NCBI RefSeq assembly: GCF_027980145.1
Contig: NZ_JAMZNK010000004.1
Location: forward strand, 62,001-126,000
Origin: Flavobacterium azizsancarii
GTDB taxonomy: Bacteria > Bacteroidota > Bacteroidia > Flavobacteriales > Flavobacteriaceae
Length of the DNA stretch: 64,000 nucleotides
Reading direction: 5' to 3'
Part shown: positions 43,353 through 54,161 of the stretch, one piece after another
Position numbering within the stretch: the first letter of the stretch is position 1
Layout: every line of letters begins with the position of its first letter
Translations under genes and position numbers: made by a program
The notes under the pieces: generated by a model
Databases searched by the model: none
What the model was told of the DNA's origin: nothing
Seen by the model: the letters and a program-made list of their open reading frames with translations, nothing else

Positions 43353-46300
43353 TTAAAATGTAAAGTTCAATCCAAAACCAATGCTCTTAGTTTGTGGCAT
43401 TGACCATTGTTCGAATCCACCAGAAAAGTTATTGTTTCCTTGTGATGCTTCTGGATCAAGGTTTGGCATTTTAGACCATAATAAGATGTTTCTTGCGAAA
43501 ACAGAAGCTCTAAGGTCTACACTGTTGTTTAGTAATTTAGGAAATTGGTATCCTAAAGTAACCTCTCTTAATTTTACAAAACTTGCATCAAAAACAGAAG
43601 CCTCGGCAATTCCATTTAATGCTCCCTGTAAATCTTGTTGTACTGCATTTGAGCCTCCAATTACAATGTCATTTTTAGTTCCGTCTTCTTTAACACCTGG
43701 ATATACAAATTCAGAAGTTCTGTCTGCTGTTCTGGCATCTACACCGTAGTAGGCCATTAAGTTGTTTGATCCACTATACATTTTACCACCATTTTTCCAA
43801 TCAACAACAGCTCCTAATGAAACTCTTTTGTATGTTAATTGAGTAGAACCTCCTAAAGTAAATTTAGGTGCAACTTCTCCTAGTGCTTTTAACTCACCAG
43901 CCATAGGAAGACCATCTTCGTCTACTATAATGTTGTTGTTGTTGTCTCTTGCAAAACTTGTACCGTAAATTACAGGGAAACGATCTCCAACACTAGCTCT
44001 AAGTTGTGGTGTTGAAAAACCACCTAAAAAGATATTGTCTACACCATCTTTTAATGCTAATACAGTAGCGTCTATTTGAGAGAAGTTCACATTGAATGTC
44101 CAGTTGAAATCTGCAGTACGTATAGGGTTAACGCTTAAAGTTAACTCGTGTACTTTGTTAAGCATTTTTCCTCCATTTGTCGTGAATGCAGCTGCTCCTG
44201 TAGAACCTGCTAATGGAACATCGAAAATCTGATCTGTCGAATTTTGTTCAGAGTAAGTATAGTCAATTCCAACTCTATTATTGAAAAACTTCAAGTCAAC
44301 CCCAACTTCATAAGATTTTGTATTTTGTGGTTTCAAATTGTCGTCATATAATCCGTTACTAGGAATAAATGAACTAGTACCTCCTGCTAATGGATAGTTT
44401 ATAGGAGATCCAGACCAGAATCCACCTGTGTAAGAAGGGCTTGTGTAGTAATTACCTATATAATTACCTGATTGTCCAACTTCAGCAATCGATCCTCTAA
44501 GTTTAGCATAAGAAAGAAAAGATTTTCCTTTTAATCCTTCTAATTCTGTTACTACAAAACCTAAAGAGGCTGATGGGTATACGAAATCTCTATTTCCTCT
44601 TGGCATATTAGATGCAATATCCTTACGAATAGTACCGCCTAAGAAAATCATGTTTTTGTATGAGAATTCAACGTTGCTAAAAAAACCAACAGTACGTATT
44701 TGTCTGCGGTATTCTTCTGCTGTTACTGATCTTGCGTTGGCAATTGTAGGCCATCCGCCAATGTTAAGAGCAGTTCCAAGATCATCATATTCTTTAGTGT
44801 TTTGATGATTGTATTCATTTCCAACTAAAACATTGACATTAAAATCATCAGTAATATTTAAGTTGTAGTTGATAGTGAATAACGAGTTGATTACATCATT
44901 TGTTGTACCGTAAAGGTGGGCACTACTACTTTGTCCTGTTAAATCAAGTTTGTTTCCAAACTCAAAAATATCTCTGTAGCTAGTTGTCCATGAGTCAACA
45001 CCGGCCTGATATTTAACAGTTAGTTTCTGTCTTCCGCTTTCGCTTATGATAGGAGAGTATTGAATATATCCATTTCCGTAAAAACGATTGGTTTTCTCGC
45101 TAAATTCATTGTGTTTAGCAGCCCAGTAAGGGTTGTTGAAAGTACTTGGTCTGAAATAAATTTGGTCATAATCATTAAATGGATTAGAGTATCCATTTCC
45201 TTTTAAATCATAACTTCTTGGGGCAGCGAATACACCTGCTATAGCAGCATCATTTGCAGCTGTACTTTTGTCAATTTTAGTTTGTACATAGTTTACAGAG
45301 AAACCAGTTTTCCACTCGTTGTTTAATTTTGTGTCTACAACTGCTTTTGCAGTATATCTGTTCATTCCTGTTGAAGGAATGATACCATCTTGTTTTGAAT
45401 TTCCTATACCGAAAGAGTAATTCGTTTTTTCAGTTGCTTGTGCAATGTTTAAGGAATTATTAATCGTGATTCCAGTATTGAAAAAGTCATCAATATTGTC
45501 ATGAGCCTGAGGAGTAACCCATGGGTCTAGACCGGCTTTTACTCTTTGTGGTACAAAATATTTACCAGGTCTTAGTACTCCGCCATTATTTGCATTGGCA
45601 ACATTTCCTCCGTAAACAGGATTATTTGGCAATTCTGAGATTTTTGGTCCCCAGTTCATTGAAGAGTTTGGATTGAATTGTCCATAAGTGCCTTGTGCAT
45701 ACTCATTTTGAGTTTGTGGCTTTTTTGAAATTGTTTCAAAACTTGTAGAAGTGTTGAAAGTAATAACTGGCTTTCCGCTTTGAGCTAAGTTTTTTCCACT
45801 TTTCGTTGTAATTAAAATTACACCATTAGAAGCTCTTAAACCGTATAAGGCAGATGCAGCTTGTCCTTTTAAAACGTTGATCGACTCAATTTCGTTCGGG
45901 TCAATATCGACAGCTCTGTTAGCAACGTCAGATCCGGTAACACCATTTTGTGTACTGAAATCTGGTTGTGATGCTACAGGCATTCCATCAATAACATACA
46001 ATGGTGTGTTGTTTCCTGAAAAAGAACGGGCACCACGAATAACGATCTGAGACGAAGCTCCAGGAGCACCACTAGAAGGAGTGATCGATACACCAGCTAA
46101 CTTACCTTGCAAAGCACCAGAAAGACTGTTGTTGTTTGCTCTTGTAATGTCCGCTGCTTTTACTTCTTGTGTCGCATATCCAAGTGCACGTGTACTTTTC
46201 TTAACACCTAATGCTGTTACTACAACGCTTTCCAGTTCTACTGAATCGTTTTTTAGCTTTGCATTAACACTAGCTGAACTAGCTGGAAGCTCTTGGGCTT

Positions 46301-46535
46301 TCATCCCAATGTAGCTAAATATTAATATTTGATTTGGTGCTGCTTTGATAGAATATTTTCCGTCAAAATCAGTTTGTGTTCCTGTTTTTGTTCCTTTAAC
46401 TAATACACTAACACCCGGTAAAGGCATTCCTGTATTGTCAGAAACTGTTCCAGAAACAGCTCTTTCTTGCGCGAAAGTAAGTTGCGCAACTAGTACTAAT
46501 AAAAGCACTAAGAATCCATTAAACTTTAGTTTCAT
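43353..46535 (-). CDS. SusC/RagA-family TonB-dependent transporter (pair 1)
   Basis: A 1060-residue outer-membrane transporter. Signal peptide KLKFNGFLVLLLVLVAQLTFAQ (residues 2-23), then a carboxypeptidase-regulatory-like domain (SGTVSDNTGMPLPGVSVLVK, about 28-100), a TonB box-like VTALGVKKS near 105-113, the plug domain (LAGVSITPSSGAPG; YVIDGMPV; INVLKGQAASALYGLRASNG near 218-237), and a 22-strand barrel ending GFGLNFTF. It imports large ligands captured by SusD. Its first 80 residues and 5' leader match the other two SusC proteins here, but the remainder diverges strongly. An approximately 800-base non-coding region precedes it. Confidence 0.95.
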   Translation of the reverse strand: MKLKFNGFLVLLLVLVAQLTFAQERAVSGTVSDNTGMPLPGVSVLVKGTKTGTQTDFDGKYSIKAAPNQILIFSYIGMKAQELPASSASVNAKLKNDSVELESVVVTALGVKKSTRALGYATQEVKAADITRANNNSLSGALQGKLAGVSITPSSGAPGASSQIVIRGARSFSGNNTPLYVIDGMPVASQPDFSTQNGVTGSDVANRAVDIDPNEIESINVLKGQAASALYGLRASNGVILITTKSGKNLAQSGKPVITFNTSTSFETISKKPQTQNEYAQGTYGQFNPNSSMNWGPKISELPNNPVYGGNVANANNGGVLRPGKYFVPQRVKAGLDPWVTPQAHDNIDDFFNTGITINNSLNIAQATEKTNYSFGIGNSKQDGIIPSTGMNRYTAKAVVDTKLNNEWKTGFSVNYVQTKIDKSTAANDAAIAGVFAAPRSYDLKGNGYSNPFNDYDQIYFRPSTFNNPYWAAKHNEFSEKTNRFYGNGYIQYSPIISESGRQKLTVKYQAGVDSWTTSYRDIFEFGNKLDLTGQSSSAHLYGTTNDVINSLFTINYNLNITDDFNVNVLVGNEYNHQNTKEYDDLGTALNIGGWPTIANARSVTAEEYRRQIRTVGFFSNVEFSYKNMIFLGGTIRKDIASNMPRGNRDFVYPSASLGFVVTELEGLKGKSFLSYAKLRGSIAEVGQSGNYIGNYYTSPSYTGGFWSGSPINYPLAGGTSSFIPSNGLYDDNLKPQNTKSYEVGVDLKFFNNRVGIDYTYSEQNSTDQIFDVPLAGSTGAAAFTTNGGKMLNKVHELTLSVNPIRTADFNWTFNVNFSQIDATVLALKDGVDNIFLGGFSTPQLRASVGDRFPVIYGTSFARDNNNNIIVDEDGLPMAGELKALGEVAPKFTLGGSTQLTYKRVSLGAVVDWKNGGKMYSGSNNLMAYYGVDARTADRTSEFVYPGVKEDGTKNDIVIGGSNAVQQDLQGALNGIAEASVFDASFVKLREVTLGYQFPKLLNNSVDLRASVFARNILLWSKMPNLDPEASQGNNNFSGGFEQWSMPQTKSIGFGLNFTF

Positions 46536-47332
46536 TTTTAAATATTTTGAATTAGTGTGACAAAACTCTTAATTATTCGTTAACTTTCCTAATGGATTTG
46601 ATGCTTTTTTTGATGATAGTTTAAACTTTAACATTATTCTCGTTATAATGTTAGTTGCAAATTTTTCTGGATTTAGCAGTGTTTTTAACGTGATTTTTAA
46701 GTTTTTATGGATTTTTTTTTACTCTTTAAGTTTTTGAATTTGAGAGTTTTAATATCTGTGATTTATGTGTTTTTTTAGCGGGATATTTTGTTTTTTTTTT
46801 GAGGTAAGATTCGAGTGTTTTTAAGATTTATAACATTTTGCCACTTAATTGTTAATTAATTAAAAATTAGCAATTTCTTATCTTTTTTAACAAAAACAAT
46901 TGTTAACGAAGGGGATGGTGTTATGTGTAAATTGGTTAAAAAATAAAAATCACGTAAATTTTAGTTCTTTTTTATATTTTAAGTGGCGTTTAAAAATGTG
47001 GTAATTTAAAGATGGGTTAAGAATAAAATACTTAATTAATTGTTCTCTTTGAATGTGAGTATTTTTTAAGTTGGTTATTGTTTTGTTTACTACCGTATTA
47101 ATACTTTATCGGGGATGTTTTGTCTTCTTTATTGAGCTAAATGTTTAGCGATTTTGCTTTTACTCATCTTAAAAAAAAACTATAGTCGATTCGGCTTCTC
47201 TTGGTCTTTTCTTATGTTTGTTAATTGTTTGTTTTTCTTTCTAAGTTTTTTATAATAATGCGCTAAAGTAATTGTAGTTTCTGGAAAATTTAAATGCGCT
47301 TTTGTTTTGTAATATTATTTCAATATTTATGC
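46536..47332. other. Long A-rich (sense strand) non-coding region upstream of susC 1
   Basis: About 800 bases without a gene. The first 21 bases (46536-46556) are identical to those before susC 2 and form a shared leader. T-rich tracts dominate the plus strand. Hairpins are at 46847-46875 (10-bp arms, one wobble) and 46888-46906 (TTAACAA/TTGTTAA). Either could be an operator; no regulator gene is nearby. No clear TAnnTTTG box is in place; GAGTTTTG on the minus strand is the nearest match. Confidence 0.55.
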
Positions 47333-47367
47333 AATAAAAAAACCATCCCAAATAAATGGGATGGTTT
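47333..47367 (-). terminator. Terminator of the second susC-susD operon
   Basis: A 10-bp stem AAACCATCCC/GGGATGGTTT around an 8-base loop, followed by a T-run on the minus strand, about 30 bases after the lipoprotein gene stop. Confidence 0.85.
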
Positions 47368-47397
47368 AGTAAATGTTGAGCTTTAAATCTCTTTTGC

Positions 47398-48282
47398 TTA
47401 ATTAGATTTTACTAAATCAAAATTTAAGGCTGATCGACCAAATCCTGGAAAATTTAATTTTAAGTTAATGTCTCCAGTACATGAACCTACAGTTCCTGTT
47501 CCGGTTACAGGTGTTGTGTCACCTCCGTAATCGAAATCTATATTTGATTTTACTGTAATGGCATTAGTTGCAGGATTTATAGTAACTAATAAATATGCGG
47601 TTGTTGGATTATCTATAGCTGGGTTTTTGGTTTCTAAAATTCTAAATGTGTATGTTCCGTCTGTCCCATTGTACACTACAGGAATTATAGTCCCTGGTTT
47701 ATAGTCCTCCCAATCATCAGCAATAACTTCGTAATTGCCATTAAATAGAGACGCATCGTCTAAAGGGCAAAGAGCAGTGTAGGTTTGTGAAACTTTCCAT
47801 ATCGTTGAATTTGCGATATCGGCACCATAATTTGGTGTTCCGTCATCATTAAATATTTTAATTACGGTACCATTTGTAAGTGTTAGGTCGGCGCTAATTG
47901 TTAGTTTGTCATTAAGTCCGAAACTTGTAAAAGTGGGAAAGACTTTAACTAAATCAGCAGTTTTGTAGTTTAACTTTGCAGGGAAGGAAGATACATTTGA
48001 TTGTATTACTGCTTTTGTGACTACCCCATTTTGGGTAAAATAACCTAAAATGTTCATTGATTTAACCTGTCCTGTTGCTACTTTTAAATTTAGGCCTATA
48101 TTTATGTCTTCGTTATTTTGAAGTGCAATAATATTTATTCCTTGATCTGTTGTGGGTTCTTTTCGGAAATCTGGAGTAGCTCCTTCAATTACATCAATAA
48201 CCGAAGTTCCTCCATCGTTATCACAGGATGCTGCTATTAGTATAAATAGCAATGAAGTGAATAATATTTTTATGTTTTTCAT
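47398..48282 (-). CDS. Lipoprotein accessory to SusCD pair 2
   Basis: A 294-residue lipoprotein with signal and lipobox ending at Cys20 (FILIAASC), followed by DNDGG. The mature protein is all-beta, with no recognisable named domain. Surface accessory lipoproteins (SusE/SusF class) in this position bind the same ligand as the SusCD pair, and the size suits that role, but I see no specific starch-binding motif. The ending (INLKLNFPGFGRSALNFDL) resembles a beta-sandwich edge. It begins 17 bases after susD 2, so it is the third gene of that operon. Confidence 0.75.
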   Translation of the reverse strand: MKNIKILFTSLLFILIAASCDNDGGTSVIDVIEGATPDFRKEPTTDQGINIIALQNNEDINIGLNLKVATGQVKSMNILGYFTQNGVVTKAVIQSNVSSFPAKLNYKTADLVKVFPTFTSFGLNDKLTISADLTLTNGTVIKIFNDDGTPNYGADIANSTIWKVSQTYTALCPLDDASLFNGNYEVIADDWEDYKPGTIIPVVYNGTDGTYTFRILETKNPAIDNPTTAYLLVTINPATNAITVKSNIDFDYGGDTTPVTGTGTVGSCTGDINLKLNFPGFGRSALNFDLVKSN

Positions 48283-48299
48283 TTTATCAGTTTTAATTA

Positions 48300-50009
48300 T
48301 TAATTATCCCAAAAGATTTTATAGGTCGCTGGGTTTTTTTGTGCTGGCGCATTTTTATTAGCGTTCAATTCGTTTTGTGGCCAGAACATTGATATTTGAA
48401 AAGGATTTGTTAGTACCGTTTGGGAATCATTTAAAGGAAAGGCATCGCCGTTATTTAATTGATATTCTTTAGTGGTGCTATTTGGATTTGCTAGTACAGG
48501 GTATCCTGTTCTTCTGTAGTCAGTGTACTGATCTGTTGGGTCTCCAAAAGTACCAACCCATTTTTGAGTCATAATAATTTCTAATTTTTTCTCTGGACTC
48601 GCACTGTTGAATTCTGCCGCTAATTTTGTCATAAAAGTATTTACGCCAGGTGAGCCAATTAGTGTTGGAATTCCTATTTGTTGTGATTTATTGTTGGAGA
48701 CAACCTGATCAACTTTAGCGAAACTGGCTCTTACGGCTTCATCTAGTTTGGCAGCAGCGCTTCCTGCTAATTTACCTACTTGAATTAATTCTGCCTGAAT
48801 GTATAAAAATTCATCATAGGTTAATATACGTTTGGGCGAAATACCTGTGCCTGACGCTAAGGATAAAGTGGATAAATCTGCACCTTTTCCATCGTCATAA
48901 CGTCCTCCTGATGGGAAAATCCCTGGGTATGTGTATGATGTTTCTGTGCTCTTGTCTCGGTCTGGGCCAGTACTTCCGAATCTTATACTGAAGAATCCAG
49001 TTGATTCGTCCCAATAGTCTGCAAGTGGATTTTGTGTTGTGGTATTACCATCCTTAGGAAATTCGCCAGCTTTTAATTGATTAAAATAGTAAAATTTCAT
49101 TCTGGGATCTGGATTTCCGTTGTGAATTAGAGGGTTTACACCTTTTAAAATTTCATACATCCATGGACTTTGATAAGTTCCAAATTGGGTGCTTTCATAA
49201 GATTCTCTAAACAATCTGTTTTTTTCATTTGTAGGAGAGATGTTATTGAATCTGTCCAGTTGAAAATCATCTGCATTTGATGTGAAGAAATTGTTTTCGT
49301 TGATTAATGCATTAAAACCTGTTTGGTCAAAATCTGAGGTAAGTCTGGTTTGATTATAAAGTTTTAACTTCAACGTATTTGCAAATCGAATCCATTTGCT
49401 GATGTTACCTTTGTAGATAAGGTCATCAGTTCCTGGTTTTTGTGTTCCGGTGTTAAGTTTTAGATTGACTTTTGCTTTATCAATCAATTCGAAAACACTT
49501 GCGTAAATAGCTTTTTGATTGTCGAATTTTGGTGCAATTACACCTGTTGCTAATTGTGTTGCTTCTGTATATGGCACATCTCCCCACATGTCAACAGCAT
49601 ATGCCATAACATAAGCTTTTTGTAATTGACCAATGCCTGCGTAAGCTAAATCGCCACTTTCGAGTGCTTGTTTGATTAATGTTTCAATATCTGTTAAAGA
49701 TAAATAAATAGAAGTCCAATCATTGTTTAGAGCTATGTTGTCTACTTTTACTCCATACTGATCCTGTTCTTCCCTTGAAGTCATTTGGTGAGTATAGGTG
49801 GCGTATATGCTGCCTGTACCTGTGTTAAAGTCGCCTATTTCTGCAATGTTAGTTTCGATATTGGTTAATAGGTAGTTCAAAGGGGCGATAGTAGGGTCAT
49901 CAGTATCTTTGTCGACATCCAGGTAATTGCTGCAACTACTGAAAATGGTAGTTAGGGATAATAAAACTAATACGGTTTTATTATTTTTTATGTTGTTGTA
50001 TAGTTTCAT
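48300..50009 (-). CDS. SusD/RagB-family outer-membrane lipoprotein (pair 2)
   Basis: A 569-residue lipoprotein, longer than its neighbours. Lipobox ends at Cys26 (SLTTIFSSC) after a longer n-region, and a LDVDKD segment follows. The hallmark WGDVPYTEA is near residues 148-156, followed by YASVFELIDKAKVNLKLN. A loop of about 40 residues near 330-385 (GRYDDGKGADLSTLS) is not present in the other two SusD proteins and may shape ligand specificity. It follows susC 2 by 10 bases. Ligand unknown. Confidence 0.93.
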   Translation of the reverse strand: MKLYNNIKNNKTVLVLLSLTTIFSSCSNYLDVDKDTDDPTIAPLNYLLTNIETNIAEIGDFNTGTGSIYATYTHQMTSREEQDQYGVKVDNIALNNDWTSIYLSLTDIETLIKQALESGDLAYAGIGQLQKAYVMAYAVDMWGDVPYTEATQLATGVIAPKFDNQKAIYASVFELIDKAKVNLKLNTGTQKPGTDDLIYKGNISKWIRFANTLKLKLYNQTRLTSDFDQTGFNALINENNFFTSNADDFQLDRFNNISPTNEKNRLFRESYESTQFGTYQSPWMYEILKGVNPLIHNGNPDPRMKFYYFNQLKAGEFPKDGNTTTQNPLADYWDESTGFFSIRFGSTGPDRDKSTETSYTYPGIFPSGGRYDDGKGADLSTLSLASGTGISPKRILTYDEFLYIQAELIQVGKLAGSAAAKLDEAVRASFAKVDQVVSNNKSQQIGIPTLIGSPGVNTFMTKLAAEFNSASPEKKLEIIMTQKWVGTFGDPTDQYTDYRRTGYPVLANPNSTTKEYQLNNGDAFPLNDSQTVLTNPFQISMFWPQNELNANKNAPAQKNPATYKIFWDN

Positions 50010-50019
50010 GTCTTTTGTG

Positions 50020-53000
50020 TTAAAATGTTAAATTGATCTTGAATCCCCATCTTTTTGCTGTTGGTGCAGCAGATGTTTCGATACCTTGTAATGTAGATTT
50101 TCCATAACTTGTTGTTTCAGGATCAAAGTTGGTGTATTTAGGAACGTTAGGTGCGTAATACCATAAGTTGCTTCCTAAAAGGCTAAAGCTAATTTTTCCA
50201 AATGGTGTTTTTTCTAAAATTTTAGAAGGAACGTCGTATGTTAAATTTACCTCTCTTAATCTAAAAGTTGTACCGTCATAAACAGAAGCTTCGTTAACTC
50301 CGTTTATTGCGAAAGTACTTCCTGCCCCAGATGGTGAGAAATACATTTCAAACATTGATATTTGAGTACTATTTGGGATTTGGTTTCCGCTTGCGTCCAA
50401 AATTGGCGTTCCGTCTGCGTTGTTTCCATAATACCCTGGAATAATAAAAGTTTTTTCTCTGTCTTCAGTATCTCTGGTTACTCCTCTACCTAATAATTGT
50501 TGAATTGTAGAAGATGAAATGTCTCCACCTTGCTTCCAATCAAATTGGGTTCTTAAGCTCCATGCTTTATAGATAAAAGTATTTGCAAAACTTAGCTTGA
50601 ACTTTGCATTAGGGTCTCCAATTATGCCTGGTGAAGGGTCTATAATTACGGCTCCATTTGGTTTGTTTATTAGGTAGTTACCATTAGCATCTCGTGCAAA
50701 CCTTGTTCCGTAAAACACGCCAAAAGGTTGTCCCGGAATAGCATAGGCAATTGAGTTAGGGTCCAATTGAAGTCTTTCTTGACCAGCATTTAAGCTTAGT
50801 ACCTCATTTTCATTTTTTGTAAATTGAGTTAATAAAGTCCATTTGAAATTATTAGTTTTTACTGGAACTATTGTTAGTCCAAGCTCTATACCTTTGTTTC
50901 TAATTGAACCTGCATTTGTGTTAAATTCAGTAAAACCTGATGAAGCAGGTGTGTTTGCAGGGGTAATCAAATCCTTAGTTTTTTTGTTGTATAAACTTAA
51001 GTCTACAATTACACGTTTGTTGAAGAATTCTAAATCTGTACCTACTTCAAATTCTTCAGAGAATTCTGGTTTTACATTTTGATCTCCTAGAAAGGTGTTG
51101 TTTCCTATACGTGGATTCCCATTGTAGGGTTGCTCTTGAAAGAAAGATATTTTTAGGAATTCTGCCGGGACATCTCTACCTACTTTTGCGAAACTGGCTC
51201 TTAGTTTTGCAAATGTTAATACATCGTTTTTAATGTTGAAAGCCTCTGTTATGATTGCGGAAGCGCTCACTGATGGATAGAAATACGAGTTGTTGGCTTT
51301 TGGTAAAGAAGAACTCCAGTCGTTTCTAGCTGTAGCATTTAAAAATAAATAGTCTTTGTATGATAAAGTTACATCGGCAAAAACACCTACATTTCTTTTT
51401 ATTGCTCTTTGATCTATTAGGTTAGAGATGTTTTTAACGTTGTGGAATGTGAAAATATCAGGTACGATAAATTCTTTTCCTTCATTTTGAATTTGTGTGT
51501 ATTCATTTTGTAGAACGTTGTTACCTAAGATGGCAACTAAATTAAAGTCATCATTTAAATTGTAGTTAAAGTTCAGTAAAAAAGTAGATTCTATATCTTG
51601 GTTTGTATAGTTGTCACTTAATAAATCTCCTAAACCATTATTTGCTCTTGAATTAAGATCACGAATTTGAATTCTATTTAATGAATATTTATTTAGACCT
51701 GCTCTGTAAGATGCTGAAATGTTATCGTTGAAAGCATAATTTAAATTGATACCAGTCACAATTCTTTCTGTATTGGTGATAATCTGATCATGTTGCCAAG
51801 ACCAAAGCGGGTGATCGAATTGTGTTCCGTTTGGAGTAACTGAAGCACCAGTAACTGGATTTACATATGGTAAATTTAAATCCCAGTTTCTTGCCAGAAA
51901 TAAAGTCCTCGCAAATGAAGAAGAAGCTCCGTCGAATTGATTTTCTCCAAAAAATGCTCCAACTTGTTTTGTTTTTGAGTAGGATAAATTTGCGCCTACT
52001 GTGAATTTTTTACTCAATTTAAAATTTCCTCCTGCAGACATTGATGTTCTGTCGTATGTGTTGTAAGGAATGTAGCCGTCTTGACGCAGGTCTGAAACAG
52101 TGGCATTAAAAGTACCGTCTGGTCCAGCGTAATTAAAACCAATAGTTTTGTCAAGTACAGTTCCTGTTCTAAAAAGATCTTTTACATTGTTTGGTTTTGC
52201 AACATAAGGAACAGTTGCGCCAAATTGATCAGGAAAAGCTGCTAAAAGTGTCGGCCAGGTTGGAATTGTTTGTATAGTGCCGAAACGTGGTCCCCAAGAA
52301 CCATTTGCATTTGAGTATTCAAAGTTTGATCCTGCTCCATAAGAGTTTTGGTAATCTGGTAAATTCGCAATGGTTTCAAAATAGGTTCCGATACCAACAT
52401 TTACGCTGAGCTTTTCTGCTCGAGATGTTTTTGAAGATCCTGATTTTGTGGTTACCACAATAACACCATTCATCGCTCTGGAGCCATAAAGTGCAGCGGC
52501 AGCAGTACTTTTAAGTACGCTGATGTTGGCAATGTCATTTGGATCTAATGAAGATAATGCTGATTCGTAACCACCACCACCAGTTATTTGGCTTGTACTA
52601 GTTACTGATACATTGCTGTAGGCAATACCGTCAACAATAATCAAAGGATCTGTTTCTCCTGTTAAGGAATTTACACCCCTAATTGTAATTTGATTGGCAG
52701 CTCCTGCTACACCTGTTGATGTATTAATGTTTACCCCTGCAACTTTACCAGCTAGGGCTCTTGATAAATCTGGCTCAGAATTTTGTGTGATTTCTTCTGC
52801 TTTTATGGTGCTTACAGAATATCCTAGTTTTTTAGGATTTCTTTTAATTCCAAATGCAGTAGTTACAACAACGGCATCTAGTTCTTGTGCGCCTGAATCT
52901 AGTAATTTTACATTCAGTTTTGCGGTACTTGCTTGTATTTCTTGGGTTTTCATCCCGATGTAGCTAAATACCAAAACTTGTGTTGAAGATGCTTTGATGG

Positions 53001-53184
53001 AGAATTTACCGTCAAAATCTGTTTGTGTTCCGGTTTTTGTTCCTTTGACTAACACGCTAACGCCTGGTAGGGGCATTCCGCTATTGTCGGAAACTGTTCC
53101 TGAAACAACTCTTTCTTGCGCAAAGGTTACTTGCGCAACTAGTACTAATACTAGTACTAAGAATTCATTGAACTTTAGTTTCAT
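50020..53184 (-). CDS. SusC/RagA-family TonB-dependent transporter (pair 2)
   Basis: A 1054-residue transporter with signal peptide KLKFNEFLVLVLVLVAQVTFAQ, a carboxypeptidase-regulatory-like domain, a TonB box-like VVVTTAFGIKRN near 105-116, a plug (LAGKVAGVNINTSTGVAGA; IIVDGIAYSN; SVLKSTAAAALYGSRAMNGVIVVTT) and a 22-strand barrel ending FKINLTF. The N-terminal 80 residues are nearly the same as in SusC 1, whereas the barrel differs. It is the first gene of a three-gene operon (susC, susD, lipoprotein). Confidence 0.95.
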   Translation of the reverse strand: MKLKFNEFLVLVLVLVAQVTFAQERVVSGTVSDNSGMPLPGVSVLVKGTKTGTQTDFDGKFSIKASSTQVLVFSYIGMKTQEIQASTAKLNVKLLDSGAQELDAVVVTTAFGIKRNPKKLGYSVSTIKAEEITQNSEPDLSRALAGKVAGVNINTSTGVAGAANQITIRGVNSLTGETDPLIIVDGIAYSNVSVTSTSQITGGGGYESALSSLDPNDIANISVLKSTAAAALYGSRAMNGVIVVTTKSGSSKTSRAEKLSVNVGIGTYFETIANLPDYQNSYGAGSNFEYSNANGSWGPRFGTIQTIPTWPTLLAAFPDQFGATVPYVAKPNNVKDLFRTGTVLDKTIGFNYAGPDGTFNATVSDLRQDGYIPYNTYDRTSMSAGGNFKLSKKFTVGANLSYSKTKQVGAFFGENQFDGASSSFARTLFLARNWDLNLPYVNPVTGASVTPNGTQFDHPLWSWQHDQIITNTERIVTGINLNYAFNDNISASYRAGLNKYSLNRIQIRDLNSRANNGLGDLLSDNYTNQDIESTFLLNFNYNLNDDFNLVAILGNNVLQNEYTQIQNEGKEFIVPDIFTFHNVKNISNLIDQRAIKRNVGVFADVTLSYKDYLFLNATARNDWSSSLPKANNSYFYPSVSASAIITEAFNIKNDVLTFAKLRASFAKVGRDVPAEFLKISFFQEQPYNGNPRIGNNTFLGDQNVKPEFSEEFEVGTDLEFFNKRVIVDLSLYNKKTKDLITPANTPASSGFTEFNTNAGSIRNKGIELGLTIVPVKTNNFKWTLLTQFTKNENEVLSLNAGQERLQLDPNSIAYAIPGQPFGVFYGTRFARDANGNYLINKPNGAVIIDPSPGIIGDPNAKFKLSFANTFIYKAWSLRTQFDWKQGGDISSSTIQQLLGRGVTRDTEDREKTFIIPGYYGNNADGTPILDASGNQIPNSTQISMFEMYFSPSGAGSTFAINGVNEASVYDGTTFRLREVNLTYDVPSKILEKTPFGKISFSLLGSNLWYYAPNVPKYTNFDPETTSYGKSTLQGIETSAAPTAKRWGFKINLTF

Positions 53185-54104
53185 TTTTAAATATTTTGAA
53201 TTAGTCCAACAAAAATCTTAATAAATTGTTAATATACCTAATAAGTAGAGTATTTTTTTTAGTTAAATTATGTTTTTTGTGTGTGATATATTATGTTTAT
53301 TGTTAAATATATTGGTGAATTTAGTTAATTTGTGTTTTTAGTATACGTTATTCGTTTTTTTATATTTCTCACTTTTTATGATATAATTATGAATATAGTT
53401 AATTTTTGTTAAATTTTTTAATAGCTAAATTATGAATAATTACTTTTTTATGAGGTTTTTTCTTTACTTGGTAATTAGTTAAATAGTTCTTTTTGTTTTT
53501 AATTTTTCTAGACGAAAAGTGTTAATATATTACTTCTGAATATCTTTTTTTTGTTCTGTCTTTTTAATAATTGAATGTTAATTTCTGCGTAATTGGTGTA
53601 GGTATGTCAAAATTATTGGAATAACCAGTGTTTCAATGTTTAAGTTTAGGGGTTCTATTTATGATCGGGTTCTTTGAAATTGAATTTTTTTTATGTTTTC
53701 TTGTTGTTGATTTTTAAAGTCTTCTCTGGAAAGGATCTTTAAGTTGTTGTAAGGGCATAAAAAACATTGGCCCCTGTTCTTAATTATTTTGAGGTAGTAG
53801 TATGTGTGCTGGTTGAAGATGATTAGTTTGTTGCGTTTATGGATAGAGTTTTATATTTAATAGTACATGATAGAATTAAAATATTTTTGTAGGTATTATT
53901 TCTTTTTATTTTTTTATTTTTTACGTCTGTTTGTAATATTTTTTTTCAAAAAAACAATTTGTTAGCGTTCTTGTACTGTAAAATAAAAGAATTTAGTCTT
54001 TCAAATCGAAATGGTTTATTTTGAAATATAACTTCTACTATTTAAATACAGATTCTGGGAATTAATAAAAGAGTGTTTTTTTTTTTTTTTTTACTTATGT
54101 ATAA
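53185..54104. other. Long A-rich (sense strand) non-coding region upstream of susC 2
   Basis: About 920 bases without a gene. Bases 53185-53205 are the leader shared with susC 1. A T17 homopolymer is at 54076-54092 on the plus strand. Strong T bias on the plus strand is seen throughout. GATTTTTG is the nearest match to a -7 box on the minus strand, close to 53212-53219. No repeat or RNA gene was recognised. Confidence 0.55.
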
Positions 54105-54135
54105 AAAAACCACTCTTTTTTACGGAGTGGTTTTC
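54105..54135 (-). terminator. Terminator of the third susC-susD operon
   Basis: A 10-bp stem AAAACCACTC/GAGTGGTTTT (54106-54115 with 54125-54134) followed by a T-run on the minus strand, about 30 bases after the susD stop. Confidence 0.85.
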
Positions 54136-54161
54136 TGTTAAATTATGTTAGGATTAACGTT

